64,000 nt of DNA, taken from assembly GCF_016861565.1 (NCBI RefSeq), contig NZ_BOLK01000006.1, positions 89,539 through 153,538 of the forward strand, read 5' to 3'. This DNA comes from Secundilactobacillus yichangensis (GTDB lineage Bacteria; Bacillota; Bacilli; Lactobacillales; Lactobacillaceae). The position numbers and the translations under genes were made by a program. Shown here piece after piece: positions 42,509 to 52,108 of this stretch. The notes beneath the pieces are model-generated. The model searched no databases. It was not told where the DNA came from and saw nothing but the letters and a program-made list of their open reading frames with translations. Every line of letters starts with the position of its first letter. Position 1 is the stretch's first letter.

Positions 42509-43147
42509 ATGTTACCAAAATCATTAGTTTCACGTAGTTTAGTCATGTTCGGTACTTTAATCGGTCTCGGTTTTGCTACTATCTCTGCTTCCGCTAAACA
42601 ATACACTGTTAAATCAGGCGACAGCCTTTGGGGCATCGCTCAGGATAACAACACCACTACTAAGGCGATTGTTAATGCTAACTCACTCAGTTCTGCCAGC
42701 GCTGTTATTTTACCAAATCAAAAGTTAACTATTCCTACTGGTGCCAAGGCTGATAAGAGCCCAAGAATCAAGCCATTAACGGATAATACTTCAAGCAACA
42801 ATACAAACAGCAATAAATCAAAACAATCAACAACTAAGACTGCTACTAGTAAAACGGCTACTAGCGGGTGGACAACCATGGTTGCAACGGCGTACGATCC
42901 AGAAGTTGCTGCTGGTGGTCAAGGGACCTCGATTCCAACTGGTACTGGTGTAGCTGCTGCTTTAAGCCGCTACCCAAAGGGTACTCAACTTGAAATCAAG
43001 TTCCAAGATGGTCATACAGAAAACCGAGTTGTTAATGATACTGGTACTTTTGCTTACAGCAATCCCAACCAGCTAGACATCTCCATGACTAACTCAGAAG
43101 CAATGCAATTTGGTCGTCAATCGATTCAAGTTCGTGTTGTTGGCTAA
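42509..43147 (+). CDS. Secreted LysM and 3D-domain cell-wall protein
   Basis: A 212-residue exported protein: signal peptide (residues 1-29, ending ISASA), LysM domain at about 30-75 (YTVKSGDSLWGIAQDNN ... NQKLTIP), a Ser/Thr/Lys/Asn linker, then a 3D-type double-psi barrel (about 120-212) as in MltA-type/resuscitation-promoting wall enzymes. Of the three usual Asp residues, those in VVNDTG and QLDISM are kept, but the AVDP position reads AALS. It binds peptidoglycan and may cleave it. Translation from ATG 42509 gives a standard signal peptide; an upstream TTG is less likely. A WalR-like box lies upstream. Confidence 0.88.
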   Translation: MLPKSLVSRSLVMFGTLIGLGFATISASAKQYTVKSGDSLWGIAQDNNTTTKAIVNANSLSSASAVILPNQKLTIPTGAKADKSPRIKPLTDNTSSNNTNSNKSKQSTTKTATSKTATSGWTTMVATAYDPEVAAGGQGTSIPTGTGVAAALSRYPKGTQLEIKFQDGHTENRVVNDTGTFAYSNPNQLDISMTNSEAMQFGRQSIQVRVVG

Positions 43148-43165
43148 ACCCAATTAAATTCAAAT

Positions 43166-43204
43166 AATAACGGACTTTCCTTTTTAGGGAAGTCCGTTTT
43201 TTGG
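43166..43204 (+). terminator. Terminator of LysM-3D gene
   Basis: AACGGACTTTCC and GGAAGTCCGTT form a stem followed by TTTTT. Confidence 0.8.
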
Positions 43205-43291
43205 TACTCGTGTAAAGCCACAGTCACGTCAGCAGCGTCTTGAGTTGTTCCTGTGCTACAATGGGGAAAATAATATCTGGAGGTACTTAAA

Positions 43292-43711
43292 ATGGGAAAA
43301 TATATCGTACATTCAACCTTAAGGCCAGCTGGTGAGCAGGTTATGAACCAAACCGGCGGTCATACTTACTTAGCTGACGAGCCGTTAGTGGCCAAAGGGA
43401 CCGATGCCGCACCTAATCCCGTTCAATACTTATTAGGCGCTGTTGGCAGCTGTATGAGTGTTACGGCACGTGAAATTGAAAACTCGCGAGAACATTTAAC
43501 CGTTAAGAAGTTTAAAGTCGACGTTTCTGGTGAAACAACGACCTTTGATGACGGCACCTCCAAAGTGACTCACATTGGTATTAAAGTCACTGCAGAAACC
43601 AACCTGACACCCGCAGATCACCAAGCTTTCTTAAACGAAGTGGTTAAAAAGTGCACCGTTCACGAATCTCTGGTGGGCGCCATACCGATGGATATTTCAT
43701 TTGAATCATAA
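43292..43711 (+). CDS. OsmC-family protein
   Basis: A 139-residue protein of the OsmC/Ohr fold. 'PNPVQYLLGAVGSCMSVTAREI' carries the first Cys of the family, and 'VVKKCTVHESL' the second Cys, so the thiol peroxidase pair is present. Such proteins reduce organic hydroperoxides or serve as general redox stress proteins. The ATG follows TGGAGG. It is a single gene with its own terminator and is convergent with a HAD hydrolase. Confidence 0.9.
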   Translation: MGKYIVHSTLRPAGEQVMNQTGGHTYLADEPLVAKGTDAAPNPVQYLLGAVGSCMSVTAREIENSREHLTVKKFKVDVSGETTTFDDGTSKVTHIGIKVTAETNLTPADHQAFLNEVVKKCTVHESLVGAIPMDISFES

Positions 43712-43715
43712 GCAA

Positions 43716-43760
43716 ACAAAGGCAGCATAGTGAGTAGTCAACGACTTCTCACTATGCTGC
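43716..43760 (+). terminator. Terminator of osmC-like gene
   Basis: GGCAGCATAGTGAG-loop-CTCACTATGCTGC is a 13-bp stem followed by TTTATCCTT. Confidence 0.75.
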
Positions 43761-43774
43761 TTTATCCTTCTTAT

Positions 43775-44596
43775 CTAAAGTGCCATTCTTAAAGTTTCCA
43801 ACACGCCATTGTGGTTATTATCAAACTGAGTGACGTGGGCAGCTGAGTGGCGAATCTTATTCGCCGCATTTTTCATAGCAAAACTATGCGGTGTCATGGT
43901 CAGCATGCTCAAGTCATTTTCGTTATCGCCGAAAGTCATCAACTCATCATCAGCAATTTGGTAATGGTCTTGCAAAATTCGAATGCCAGAACGTTTAGTG
44001 GCATTAGCTGAGCCCACCAAGTCCGTGTTAAACCCAGAAGTCTCATTCGTTAACTTAGCAGGTAATGCCTTGGCTAGCTTGGCTGAAGCACGGTCAAAAT
44101 TGATTCCAGGCGTGAAGCTAATAGCCAGTTTAGTAAACTGGTCCTTCACCTTTTTGCCCGCGATGGTAGCCAGATTATCAACGCCAATCACCGGCCGATA
44201 ATAATACTTCACAATTTTCAAAACTTCAGGATCCATATCGCGATTGACATAGGTCCCGTGAAGACCGGAAACAACTTCCTGATTGATCAAGCCCGGTTCA
44301 AACGTTTTCCGTAGCAACTGAATCACACCGTGAACTTCTTCATCGCTGATTGCTTCAATATGCTGGAGCTGATTGCCGCTGTGCACGATTGCGCCATTTT
44401 GTGAGATGTAGTCCATCTGATCGGCAACCTCGGCAAACTCGTGCCGCAATCGCTGATACTGAGACCCGCTGGCAGCAACGAAATGAATATGACGCGCCTT
44501 CATCTGCTTAAACAGCGATAAAAATAGTGCCTTATCATACTGGCGCTTGTCGTTTAAAAAAGTGCCATCCATATCAACTGCTACCATCTTGATCAT
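43775..44596 (-). CDS. Cof-type HAD-superfamily phosphatase
   Basis: A 273-residue haloacid dehalogenase type IIB hydrolase: nucleophile motif VAVDMDGTFLND, motif II in FVAASGSQY, and GDNENDLSML as motif IV, with a mobile cap domain between. Such enzymes dephosphorylate sugar phosphates, flavin precursors or PLP; the substrate cannot be told. It is a single gene, with a GNAT gene about 105 bases upstream on the same strand. Confidence 0.9.
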   Translation of the reverse strand: MIKMVAVDMDGTFLNDKRQYDKALFLSLFKQMKARHIHFVAASGSQYQRLRHEFAEVADQMDYISQNGAIVHSGNQLQHIEAISDEEVHGVIQLLRKTFEPGLINQEVVSGLHGTYVNRDMDPEVLKIVKYYYRPVIGVDNLATIAGKKVKDQFTKLAISFTPGINFDRASAKLAKALPAKLTNETSGFNTDLVGSANATKRSGIRILQDHYQIADDELMTFGDNENDLSMLTMTPHSFAMKNAANKIRHSAAHVTQFDNNHNGVLETLRMAL

Positions 44597-44702
44597 TCGA
44601 TTACCCCACTTCTGATATTCTTCATACTACTCATGATACCGGAAAATAAGGTCCTCTGCATTTAAAATTCACAATCCTACCAATTTTTTAAACTCTGTCA
44701 TT

Positions 44703-45179
44703 CTACAATGTCATCAGGTACCACGTATCGCAGGCTCCGTGTTCTGATTGTGAAAGTGGCCGATCCAACTGCTTAAACCCGACCTTGGTATACAGCTGAT
44801 TGGCTGCTTTCATTGATGCAAAAGTTTCCAAGTAAAGCGATTGATAATGCGCTTTCGCATACGAGAAACAGGCTGGCAGCAGCTGGGCTGCCGCACCGTG
44901 ATGCCGATAATTGGGGTCAACGTATAGTTTCTGCAATTCAGCAATTCCCTGCTCTGGTGCGATTGGTCCGACACCGCAACCGCCAACCACTCGGTCGCTA
45001 TCTGATACCGCCACAAAATACTTAGCAGCTGGCGTCTGCTGATACCATTCACTTAAGTGGTCAACGAACGGGTCAAAATAAGCTGTCCCTGGTAAATTCA
45101 GATGCAGTTGTTCCAGAGATGTCCTGAGGATCTTGGCCATCTGAGAATCGTCTGCTGGTTTAATTTCTCTAATTTTCAT
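44703..45179 (-). CDS. GNAT-family N-acetyltransferase
   Basis: A 158-residue acetyltransferase with the acetyl-CoA-binding core: 'AELQKLYVDPNYRHHGAAAQLL' contains the R-x-x-G-x-A loop, 'LYLETFASMKAANQLYTKVGF' is the following beta-alpha unit. Substrate unknown. It lies between tenA and the HAD gene with about 65 bases to tenA; expression could be linked but each could have its own promoter. Confidence 0.88.
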   Translation of the reverse strand: MKIREIKPADDSQMAKILRTSLEQLHLNLPGTAYFDPFVDHLSEWYQQTPAAKYFVAVSDSDRVVGGCGVGPIAPEQGIAELQKLYVDPNYRHHGAAAQLLPACFSYAKAHYQSLYLETFASMKAANQLYTKVGFKQLDRPLSQSEHGACDTWYLMTL

Positions 45180-45244
45180 ATGTAGATCATCTTCCTTAAT
45201 ATGTTTGTCTGATATTATACCAGATTAGAGGAAGATGAGAAAAT

Positions 45245-45910
45245 CTAGGCGGTTACTTGCCACTTCTGTTTATCCAGTGCCATTTGCCAAAATGCTAGTT
45301 CATAGGCACTGCTGCGGATAAATGACGTTTTCATTTTATTTTTAATCGTGTTATCCGATTGATTGGCAACTTGATTCGTTAACGCAATCATCTGATCCAC
45401 GCTGTCAGTGTAGTCATCACTATCATAGGTTTCGATCCAGCGCTGATACAGTTTCACTGGTGAACCCTTTGCTACTAGGTGCTGACCGATTTGATTATAG
45501 AGCCAGTAACACGGTAGCAATCCTGCAATCGCCTGCTGCGGTGTCCCCCGATAAAGTTCCGCGTACATATGGTTAACGTAGTTATAGGCCGTTGGTGCAA
45601 TTGGTGTGCTGGCAACCTCATCCGGCGTGATTCCTAACTGTTCAAAGAACCCCTCACGAACGGCAATCTCGCCGTCTTTTAGCCCTTGAGCACCCGCCAA
45701 TAAGAACTGCTTACCGTGGTCATCATCGACCTGATCAGCCACCAGTTCATGCAATTTGCCAAATTCGCTGAGGTAGTAGCGATCCTGTATCAAGTAGTAA
45801 CGAAAAACGTCCTTAGGCAATGTGCCAGCCTGCAATTCATGAATAAAAGGATGCTCAAAACTCTTCTGCCAAAATGGTGCCGCTGCTTGATGAATCTGAT
45901 CTGTAAACAA
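45245..45910 (-). CDS. tenA: TenA-family thiaminase II
   Basis: A 221-residue all-helical enzyme that salvages the pyrimidine part of thiamine from degraded thiamine (aminopyrimidine hydrolysis). The catalytic Cys is in LLPCYWLYNQIG, the C-terminal catalytic Glu in YELAFWQMAL, and 'YYLIQDRYYL' lines the active site. The start is TTG 45910 preceded by GAGGAGG; a longer frame upstream would run through the terminator hairpin. It is controlled by the TPP riboswitch just upstream. No other thiamine gene is adjacent. Confidence 0.92.
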   Translation of the reverse strand: MFTDQIHQAAAPFWQKSFEHPFIHELQAGTLPKDVFRYYLIQDRYYLSEFGKLHELVADQVDDDHGKQFLLAGAQGLKDGEIAVREGFFEQLGITPDEVASTPIAPTAYNYVNHMYAELYRGTPQQAIAGLLPCYWLYNQIGQHLVAKGSPVKLYQRWIETYDSDDYTDSVDQMIALTNQVANQSDNTIKNKMKTSFIRSSAYELAFWQMALDKQKWQVTA

Positions 45911-45947
45911 TAAAAAAACCTCCTCGAGCGACGAAAACTGCTGAATC

Positions 45948-46077
45948 GAAAAAGCCGGCCAGAGAAACCCTGGCCGGCAGTTTAATCGCAAGATACACGT
46001 TAACTTTCCTTCGCGAGGGTTAGCTCACAGGTTCAAAGGGTTCGGTACAATGACCGTCTCAGCAATTTGCGCCCCTA
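45948..46077 (-). promoter_or_regulatory. TPP riboswitch with intrinsic terminator upstream of tenA
   Basis: On the minus strand the THI-element landmarks appear in order: GGGGCGC (46075), CTGAGA, ACCCTTTGAACCTG with the conserved TTGAACCTG core, GTTAG, and a GCGAAGGAAAG near the end. A GC-rich terminator follows (GCCGGCCAG-loop-CTGGCCGGC, 45979-45953, then TTTTTCG). TPP binding should cause termination before tenA. Confidence 0.93.
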
Positions 46078-46119
46078 GTTAATATAGTTTGAGTATAGCA
46101 TGTTTCTCATTAAAAAAGT

Positions 46120-46520
46120 GGAAATCCCTTTTTAAATGCAATGACTCATGTTACTATTAATTAAACTTTTCAAATTATTTCTTTAATGTTCTTTTAATAA
46201 TTACTGACAAGCTGAAACTTTCATGAAAACGACAGACTATCTTCCCAGATTTCAGTCTGACTTCCCTGATGTAACTTGTTTTCATAAAAAATTCAGCCAA
46301 TCAGACCTTCCTAAAGGTTAATTCAAATGTTTTTTCGAATTAATCATCAAATGAAAACTATTTCTCATTTTCGCTTGATGCCCTGAAATTTTCATCAAAA
46401 CGATGATTTTGGATTTTAATAATCAAGAAAGCCTAGTTTGACTTGCTTTCAACCAAACCATTTTTGCTGAAAATCTCAATGAAATTGTCCGATATATCAA
46501 CTATACCATTCAGAATCTCT
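46120..46520. other. AT-rich palindrome-rich region upstream of transketolase
   Basis: No gene is seen. The segment holds many TTTTCAT/ATGAAAA motifs and inverted repeats, such as TTAATTC/GAATTAA (46318-46343), CAGACT/AGTCTG (46233-46259) and TTTTCATC-AAAAC-GATGATTTT (46389-46410). It may hold regulator-binding sites for the tkt promoter, or be a decayed gene. Confidence 0.4.
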
Positions 46521-46523
46521 GAG

Positions 46524-46552
46524 TTGACATATCTTACCAGTTACCTTATATT
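46524..46552 (+). promoter_or_regulatory. Promoter of transketolase/transaldolase operon
   Basis: TTGACA (46524-46529) and TATATT (46547-46552) are 17 bases apart, 26 bases before the TTG start. Confidence 0.75.
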
Positions 46553-46577
46553 TCATAGGCATAGGAGCGTGATTAAC

Positions 46578-48590
46578 TTGCAAAATAGTAACCTAGACCA
46601 AAAATCAATTAACGCACTGCGCTTTTTAAGCGTCGATATGATTGAAAAGGCCAATTCTGGCCATCCTGGATTACCCCTTGGTGCAGCACCAATGGCGTAC
46701 ACTCTATGGACTAAACATCTAAACATTAACCCGACTGATCAGCACTGGATCAATCGCGACCGGTTTATTCTATCTGCCGGTCACGGTTCTTCTTTACTGT
46801 ACAGTCTGTTACACCTTTCAGGCTTTAACCTGACGATTGATGACTTAAAGCAGTTCCGGCAGCTTAACAGTAAAACACCTGGCCACCCAGAATATGGTGT
46901 GACTGATGGTGTTGAAGCCACTACCGGACCTTTAGGCCAAGGTTTGGGTATGGCTGTGGGCATGGCGATGGCTGAAAGCCACCTGGCCGCACAGTACAAC
47001 AAGCCCGGCTTTAAAATTATGGATCACTACACCTACGCTTTAGCTGGCGATGGTGACCTTATGGAAGGTATTTCTCATGAATCTGCTAGTCTGGCTGGCC
47101 ACCTTAAGTTAGGTAAGCTGATCGTTTTATACGACGACAACAGCGTCTCACTTGACGGTCCCACTGATATGGCATTTACTGACGATACCCCGAAGCGCTT
47201 TGAAGCTTATAACTGGCAAGTCCTGCACGTTGCAGATGGCAATAATCCTGCTGAAATCAATGCAGCGATTGAGGCGGCTAAACAAAATACTCATCAACCA
47301 ACCCTGATCGACGTGAAAACGGTGATTGGCTTTGGCGCACCCAACGCTGGTACTAATGGCGTTCATGGTAAGCCCCTGGGTGAGGAGAATATGACAGCCA
47401 CCCGGAAAAAGCTGGGCTGGGATTACGTCTCATTTGACATTCCAGACGACGTTCGCCAAAACTTCGAGGCCACAGTTAAACAGCGCGGAATCGCTGCTGA
47501 AGAACAGTGGCAGACACTATTTGATCATTATCTAGATCAGTATCCTGAACTAGCATCCCAACTACTGCAGAGCTTCAAACCCGTCTCATTGGATCCGAAA
47601 CTTCCCGTTAGCCACGTTGGTGAATCAGAGTCAGGCCGGAATACCAGTCAGCGAATCATTACCGCTATTTCAGAACAGTTACCAAGTTTCTGGGGTGGGA
47701 GTGCTGACCTATTCTCTTCAAATAAAACAAATGTTAAAACTGCAGAAGCCTACGAACCTGACGATCAGCTTGGTAAAAACGTTTGGTTTGGCGTTCGTGA
47801 ATTCGCTGAAGCTGCAGCGGTAAATGGAATGACGCTGCATGGCGGCATTCATGCTTACGCCAGCACCTTCTTCGTTTTCTCAGACTACATGCGGGCTGCC
47901 ATTCGGTTGGCCGCCATTCAGAAGATTCCGTCAACTTTTGTGTTCACTCACGATTCGATTGCCGTTGGTGAAGATGGCCCGACTCATGAACCCATTGAAC
48001 AGTTGATGAGTTTTCGTGCCATGCCAAACGTCAACGTGATTCGGCCTGCAGATATCAATGAAGCAATTGCCGCTTGGCAAGTTGCCCTTGCTGCAACTGA
48101 AACCCCAACCATGCTGGTGCTCACTCGGCAAAATTTGCCAACACTGCCGCAAACGGACGTGTTAGCCAACCAAGGTGTAAAACGTGGCGGGTACGTTCTC
48201 TCGCCAGCTAAGGGAACAACTCCTGAAGGCATCTTAATTGCCACTGGTTCTGAAGTTCAGCTGGCTTTATCAGCCCAAGAGCAGCTTCGTGATGCAGGGC
48301 GTGATGTTTCGGTTGTTTCATTGCCATCGTTCGAATTATTCGATGCCCAGCCCGCTGAATACCGTGAACAAGTACTGCCAAGCCATGTCACTCGTAGAGT
48401 TGCCATTGAAATGGGAACATCCTATGGCTGGGAACACTACGTTGGCCTGCAGGGCAAAACAGTCGGCATTAACAACCGTTTCGGTGAATCTGGCAACCCA
48501 GCCGCAATCATGAACCAGTTCGGCTTTACCGCTGATAACGTGGCAGCGACTTATTTAAAAGCGTTCAGCGAAAAAACTGCCAAAGCTTAA
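46578..48590 (+). CDS. tkt: Transketolase
   Basis: From the TTG at 46578, behind AGGAGCGTGA, 670 residues, the normal size. TPP-binding motif GDGDLMEG ... VLYDDNS, active-site His in [16 protein letters not shown], '[14 protein letters not shown]', and the central domain [24 protein letters not shown]. It transfers two-carbon ketol units in the non-oxidative pentose phosphate pathway. It is followed by transaldolase with an 18-base gap, and both share a promoter. A longer upstream ATG frame would cover the promoter and was discarded. Confidence 0.95.
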   Translation: MQNSNLDQKSINALRFLSVDMIEKANSGHPGLPLGAAPMAYTLWTKHLNINPTDQHWINRDRFILSAGHGSSLLYSLLHLSGFNLTIDDLKQFRQLNSKTPGHPEYGVTDGVEATTGPLGQGLGMAVGMAMAESHLAAQYNKPGFKIMDHYTYALAGDGDLMEGISHESASLAGHLKLGKLIVLYDDNSVSLDGPTDMAFTDDTPKRFEAYNWQVLHVADGNNPAEINAAIEAAKQNTHQPTLIDVKTVIGFGAPNAGTNGVHGKPLGEENMTATRKKLGWDYVSFDIPDDVRQNFEATVKQRGIAAEEQWQTLFDHYLDQYPELASQLLQSFKPVSLDPKLPVSHVGESESGRNTSQRIITAISEQLPSFWGGSADLFSSNKTNVKTAEAYEPDDQLGKNVWFGVREFAEAAAVNGMTLHGGIHAYASTFFVFSDYMRAAIRLAAIQKIPSTFVFTHDSIAVGEDGPTHEPIEQLMSFRAMPNVNVIRPADINEAIAAWQVALAATETPTMLVLTRQNLPTLPQTDVLANQGVKRGGYVLSPAKGTTPEGILIATGSEVQLALSAQEQLRDAGRDVSVVSLPSFELFDAQPAEYREQVLPSHVTRRVAIEMGTSYGWEHYVGLQGKTVGINNRFGESGNPAAIMNQFGFTADNVAATYLKAFSEKTAKA

Positions 48591-48608
48591 TTTATTGAGG
48601 AGAATACA

Positions 48609-49331
48609 ATGACGAAATTAACTTTTAAAACTAAAATTTACTCTGATGGTGCCGACCTTGAAGATATGAAGGCCATTAATGAAAATGACTTTGTGACTGG
48701 TTTTACCACTAATCCTAGTTTGTTAAAGAAAGCTGGCGTAACGGATTACCTGACATTTGCTAAAGAAGCAGTTGCCACCTTCCCCGATGAAGCCATTTCA
48801 TTTGAAGTATTCAGCAACGACTATGACACCATGCTTAAAGAAGCCAAAATGCTGCACGACCTCGGGCCGCACGTTTACGTCAAAATACCGATTCGGACCA
48901 CTGCGGGCGAACCAACAACGAACTTGATCCATGATTTAACCGCTGACGGCGTCAAAGTCAACGTCACCGCCATCGCTACCGTTGAACAAGTTAAGGAAAG
49001 TGTTGATGCTATCGTACCTGGTACACCAAGTATCGTCTCCATCTTCGTTGGCCGAGTAGCCGATGCCGGTATCGATCCAATTCCGTTTGTTAAGCAAAGC
49101 GTCGCGTTAACCAAGGACCGCGACGATGTTGAACTGCTCTGGGCAAGTACCCGGGAAGTTTACAGCATCATGCAGGCTGAACAATACGGCGTTGATATCA
49201 TCACCGTACCGCCGACCATTATTGATAAATTAGTTGCGAAGGCCGGTCAAACTGGTGATGACATTACCATGAATACCGTTAAGGGATTCGCGGCTGATAT
49301 TAAAGCAACTGGTCTGAAGATTCTAGGTTAG
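48609..49331 (+). CDS. tal: Transaldolase (MipB/TalC-type)
   Basis: A 240-residue small transaldolase of the TalC/FSA class. N-terminal KIYSDGADLEDM, 'GFTTNPSLLKKAG', the Schiff-base Lys in VYVKIPI, 'VNVTAIATVEQ' and 'VSIFVGRVADAG' are characteristic. It exchanges three-carbon units with sedoheptulose 7-phosphate or erythrose 4-phosphate, the natural partner of transketolase. A GAGGAG lies before the ATG. The operon ends at a long-loop terminator. Confidence 0.92.
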   Translation: MTKLTFKTKIYSDGADLEDMKAINENDFVTGFTTNPSLLKKAGVTDYLTFAKEAVATFPDEAISFEVFSNDYDTMLKEAKMLHDLGPHVYVKIPIRTTAGEPTTNLIHDLTADGVKVNVTAIATVEQVKESVDAIVPGTPSIVSIFVGRVADAGIDPIPFVKQSVALTKDRDDVELLWASTREVYSIMQAEQYGVDIITVPPTIIDKLVAKAGQTGDDITMNTVKGFAADIKATGLKILG

Positions 49332-49351
49332 CCGATCAAACACTATGTATA

Positions 49352-49410
49352 AAGTAAGCAGTCCGCCTGTCAGTCAGTACCAGATCGATAAGCGGACTGT
49401 TTTATTTTCC
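49352..49410 (+). terminator. Terminator of tkt-tal
   Basis: CAGTCCGC and GCGGACTG form an 8-bp stem with a 25-base loop, followed by TTTTATTTT. Confidence 0.65.
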
Positions 49411-49429
49411 CTACAATGATGTCACTTGC

Positions 49430-49457
49430 TTGTAGATTATTCGAATTTGTCTATAAT
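49430..49457 (+). promoter_or_regulatory. Promoter of GntP permease / glycerate kinase operon
   Basis: TTGTAG (49430-49435) and TATAAT (49452-49457) are 16 bases apart, upstream of the permease. Confidence 0.55.
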
Positions 49458-49536
49458 TATTTTTGCCAAGCCGGCCATTTATTCATTCTCGAACTTGTTG
49501 GGAGTCGGGAATCATGATTTTAGGAGGGGTTCAGTG

Positions 49537-50847
49537 ATGACTCAAACAGTTGTTGTAACTTGGTGGGCAGCACTAATTGGGCTAGCCTTAGCCATTATCT
49601 TGATCTTAAAGAAGTTAAATGCCGTTTACTCTCTATTACTAGGTGCTATCATTGGCTGTCTAATCGGTGGTGCCAATTTGTTGCAGACCGTTAATATTCT
49701 CATCGCGGGTTCTCAAAGTGTCATGGGAACCATTTTAAGGGTTCTGGCAGCTGGGATGCTGGCTGGGGTTATGATGGAATCAGGTTCCGCGGAAACCCTT
49801 GCCCGGACAATCGTTACCAAGTTAGGTGACCGGCTGGCTATTTTCGCGTTAGCGCTGGCGACCATGGTTATCACGGCCGTGGGGGTCTTTATTCCGGTAG
49901 CCGTTTTGATCGTCTCGCCGATCGCGCTGGAAGCCGGCAAAAAGATGCACATCTCAAAATTAGCGCTGCTGGTTGCCCTTTCTGGAGGTGGTAAAGCCGG
50001 AAACATTATCTCGCCAAATCCAAATACGATTGCGGCCGCCAAGGGGTTCGGCGTTGAACTGAGTCAGGTCATGATTGCCGATTTTGTTCCGGCATTGTTT
50101 GGACTGGCCATGACCGTATTATTAGCCAGTTTACTGAAGAATAAGGGCTCTCAGGTATTGGATGAAGACTTAGCCAACCTCATGGCTACTACCCCTGAGA
50201 AGAAAGATTTGCCTAGTTTAGGCAGTTCATTAGTTACTCCGGTAGTCGCTATTGTACTGTTACTGGTCAATCCAATCGGTTCAATGCTGCATATTAAAAT
50301 ACTGACAACCCTGAATCTAGACGCCCTGTACGTCCTGCCGATTGCGGCAATCATTGGCGCGCTTGCCATGAAACAGGGCTCCAAGCTGCGTTCCTATGCC
50401 GCTTCAGGAATGACTCGAATGACCGATGTAGTTCTCATTTTGATTGGTGCCGGTGCCATTGGTGGCTTAATTACCAATTCTAGTTTACCTGAAGAAGTCA
50501 TTGCCCTCATCAAAGTGTCGCACCTTTCCGGTACACTGCTGGCGCCAATTTCCGGTATTTTAATGGCCGCAGCTGCCGCTTCAACTTCCACTGGGGTTAT
50601 TCTGGCAACCGGGTCATTCGGTAAATCCATTTTGGGCTTCGGCGTCGCACCTTTAGCAGCCGCGGCCATGGTTCATACGGGTGGTGTCGTGATCGATCAT
50701 TTGCCTCACGGTAACTATTTCCACGTGACTGCCAACGCCATGCAAATGGATATTTCAGAACGTTCTAAGGCAATCGTCTACGAGTCAATGGTTGGGTTAA
50801 CCACTGCTATCGTTGCCACGATCATGTTTGGTTACATGCATCTATAG
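49537..50847 (+). CDS. GntP-family gluconate/glycerate-type H+ symporter
   Basis: A 436-residue permease with about 12 membrane segments. Features of the GntP family include 'AAGMLAGVMMESGSAETLART', 'SGGGKAGNIISPNPNTIAAAKGF' and 'MAAAAASTSTGVILATG'. The gene is followed at 12 bases by glycerate kinase, so the substrate is more likely D-glycerate (or a related hydroxyacid) than gluconate (inference; no gluconate kinase is near). ATG 49537 follows TAGGAGGGG; the longer frame is untranslated leader. Confidence 0.85.
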   Translation: MTQTVVVTWWAALIGLALAIILILKKLNAVYSLLLGAIIGCLIGGANLLQTVNILIAGSQSVMGTILRVLAAGMLAGVMMESGSAETLARTIVTKLGDRLAIFALALATMVITAVGVFIPVAVLIVSPIALEAGKKMHISKLALLVALSGGGKAGNIISPNPNTIAAAKGFGVELSQVMIADFVPALFGLAMTVLLASLLKNKGSQVLDEDLANLMATTPEKKDLPSLGSSLVTPVVAIVLLLVNPIGSMLHIKILTTLNLDALYVLPIAAIIGALAMKQGSKLRSYAASGMTRMTDVVLILIGAGAIGGLITNSSLPEEVIALIKVSHLSGTLLAPISGILMAAAAASTSTGVILATGSFGKSILGFGVAPLAAAAMVHTGGVVIDHLPHGNYFHVTANAMQMDISERSKAIVYESMVGLTTAIVATIMFGYMHL

Positions 50848-50859
50848 GAGGAAATTAAG

Positions 50860-52002
50860 ATGAAATTTGTACTTGCACCCGATTCTTTCAAGGGTGGAAT
50901 GACCGCTAAAGAAGCTGCTGATGCCATGCATGCCGGACTGAAAAAGATTTTCCCGGAGGCCGTTTTTGAAAAGGTTCCCATGGCTGATGGCGGTGAAGGT
51001 ACCGTTCAGTCACTAGTTGACGCAACCGAAGGCCGCATCATTGAAAAACAGGTGACGGGTCCCCTAAACACACCAGTTCAAGCAAAATACGGTATCTTGG
51101 GTGACCAGGAAACCGCCGTGATTGAAATGGCCTCCGCTAGTGGCATTCAATTTGTTGACGATCAGACGCACAATCCCCTGATTACCACCACTTACGGTAC
51201 CGGTGAACTGATGCTTGACGCCATGGCTCAAGGAATTAAACAAATCATTTTGGGTATCGGCGGCAGCGCCACTAATGATGGCGGTGCTGGAATGGCCCAG
51301 GCTTTGGGAGTGAAATTGTTCGATCAAAACGATCAGGAACTAACCTTTGGCGGCGGTCAACTTGGGCAATTAAACCGGATCGATACGTCAGACGTTAATC
51401 CTGCTGTAGCGGAAACCAAGATTATTATTGCTTCAGACGTCACCAATCCACTAGTTGGTCCCGACGGTGCATCCGCCGTTTTCGGTCCCCAAAAAGGGGC
51501 GACTCCCGACATGGTCAAAACCTTAGACGCTAACCTGCGGCACTACGCTGACATCATTAAGCGTGACCTGCAGCTTGACCTAGCCGATCGCGCTGGTGCA
51601 GGTGCCGCCGGTGGACTGGGTGCCGGACTACTGGCTTTCACCAACTCTGAAATGCAAAAGGGAATCGACATTGTCGTTGAATATTCCCACTTAAAACAAC
51701 GGGCAAAAGGTGCTGACTTTGTCTTTACTGGTGAAGGCGGCATCGACTTTCAAACCAAATTCGGTAAAACACCGTATGGCGTTGCTCAGGCAACCAAGTC
51801 GGTTGTACCAGACGCACCGGTGATCGTACTGGCCGGTAACGTTGGCAAAGGTGTTGATAGTTTGTACGATAAAACCGCTATCGATGCGATTTTCCCAATC
51901 GTTCCCGGTGTCACCACGTTGGAGCAGGCCATTGCTGACGGTCCCAAGAACTTGGCTCTTTTAGCTGAAAACGTCGGCCGGTTGATCAATAGTATTAATT
52001 AG
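50860..52002 (+). CDS. glxK: Glycerate kinase
   Basis: A 380-residue glycerate kinase (GarK/GlxK family): N-terminal APDSFKGGMTAKEAADAM, 'PMADGGEGTVQSLVDAT', 'GIGGSATNDGGAGMAQALG' and 'GAGAAGGLGAGL'. It phosphorylates D-glycerate to 2-phosphoglycerate (or 3-phosphoglycerate in other members), feeding glycolysis. Operon with the GntP-type permease. A terminator follows. Confidence 0.95.
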   Translation: MKFVLAPDSFKGGMTAKEAADAMHAGLKKIFPEAVFEKVPMADGGEGTVQSLVDATEGRIIEKQVTGPLNTPVQAKYGILGDQETAVIEMASASGIQFVDDQTHNPLITTTYGTGELMLDAMAQGIKQIILGIGGSATNDGGAGMAQALGVKLFDQNDQELTFGGGQLGQLNRIDTSDVNPAVAETKIIIASDVTNPLVGPDGASAVFGPQKGATPDMVKTLDANLRHYADIIKRDLQLDLADRAGAGAAGGLGAGLLAFTNSEMQKGIDIVVEYSHLKQRAKGADFVFTGEGGIDFQTKFGKTPYGVAQATKSVVPDAPVIVLAGNVGKGVDSLYDKTAIDAIFPIVPGVTTLEQAIADGPKNLALLAENVGRLINSIN

Positions 52003-52019
52003 TAATGATTTAAAATCAG

Positions 52020-52062
52020 TCAAAACTCCCCTAAGTACCTTTACTTAAGGGAGTTTTTTGAT
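52020..52062 (+). terminator. Terminator of glycerate operon
   Basis: ACTCCC-TAAGTA pairs with TACTTA-GGGAGT (one C-A mismatch), followed by TTTTTG. Confidence 0.8.
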
Positions 52063-52108
52063 TTCTGAATTTCATACCATCTAGCAATCGGTTGTGGTAT
52101 TCTATACT

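Noticed and set aside
46443..46577. Upstream extension of the transketolase frame
   Set aside because: It runs over the TTGACA-17-TATATT promoter and adds residues absent from transketolases; TTG 46578 has a good ribosome binding site.
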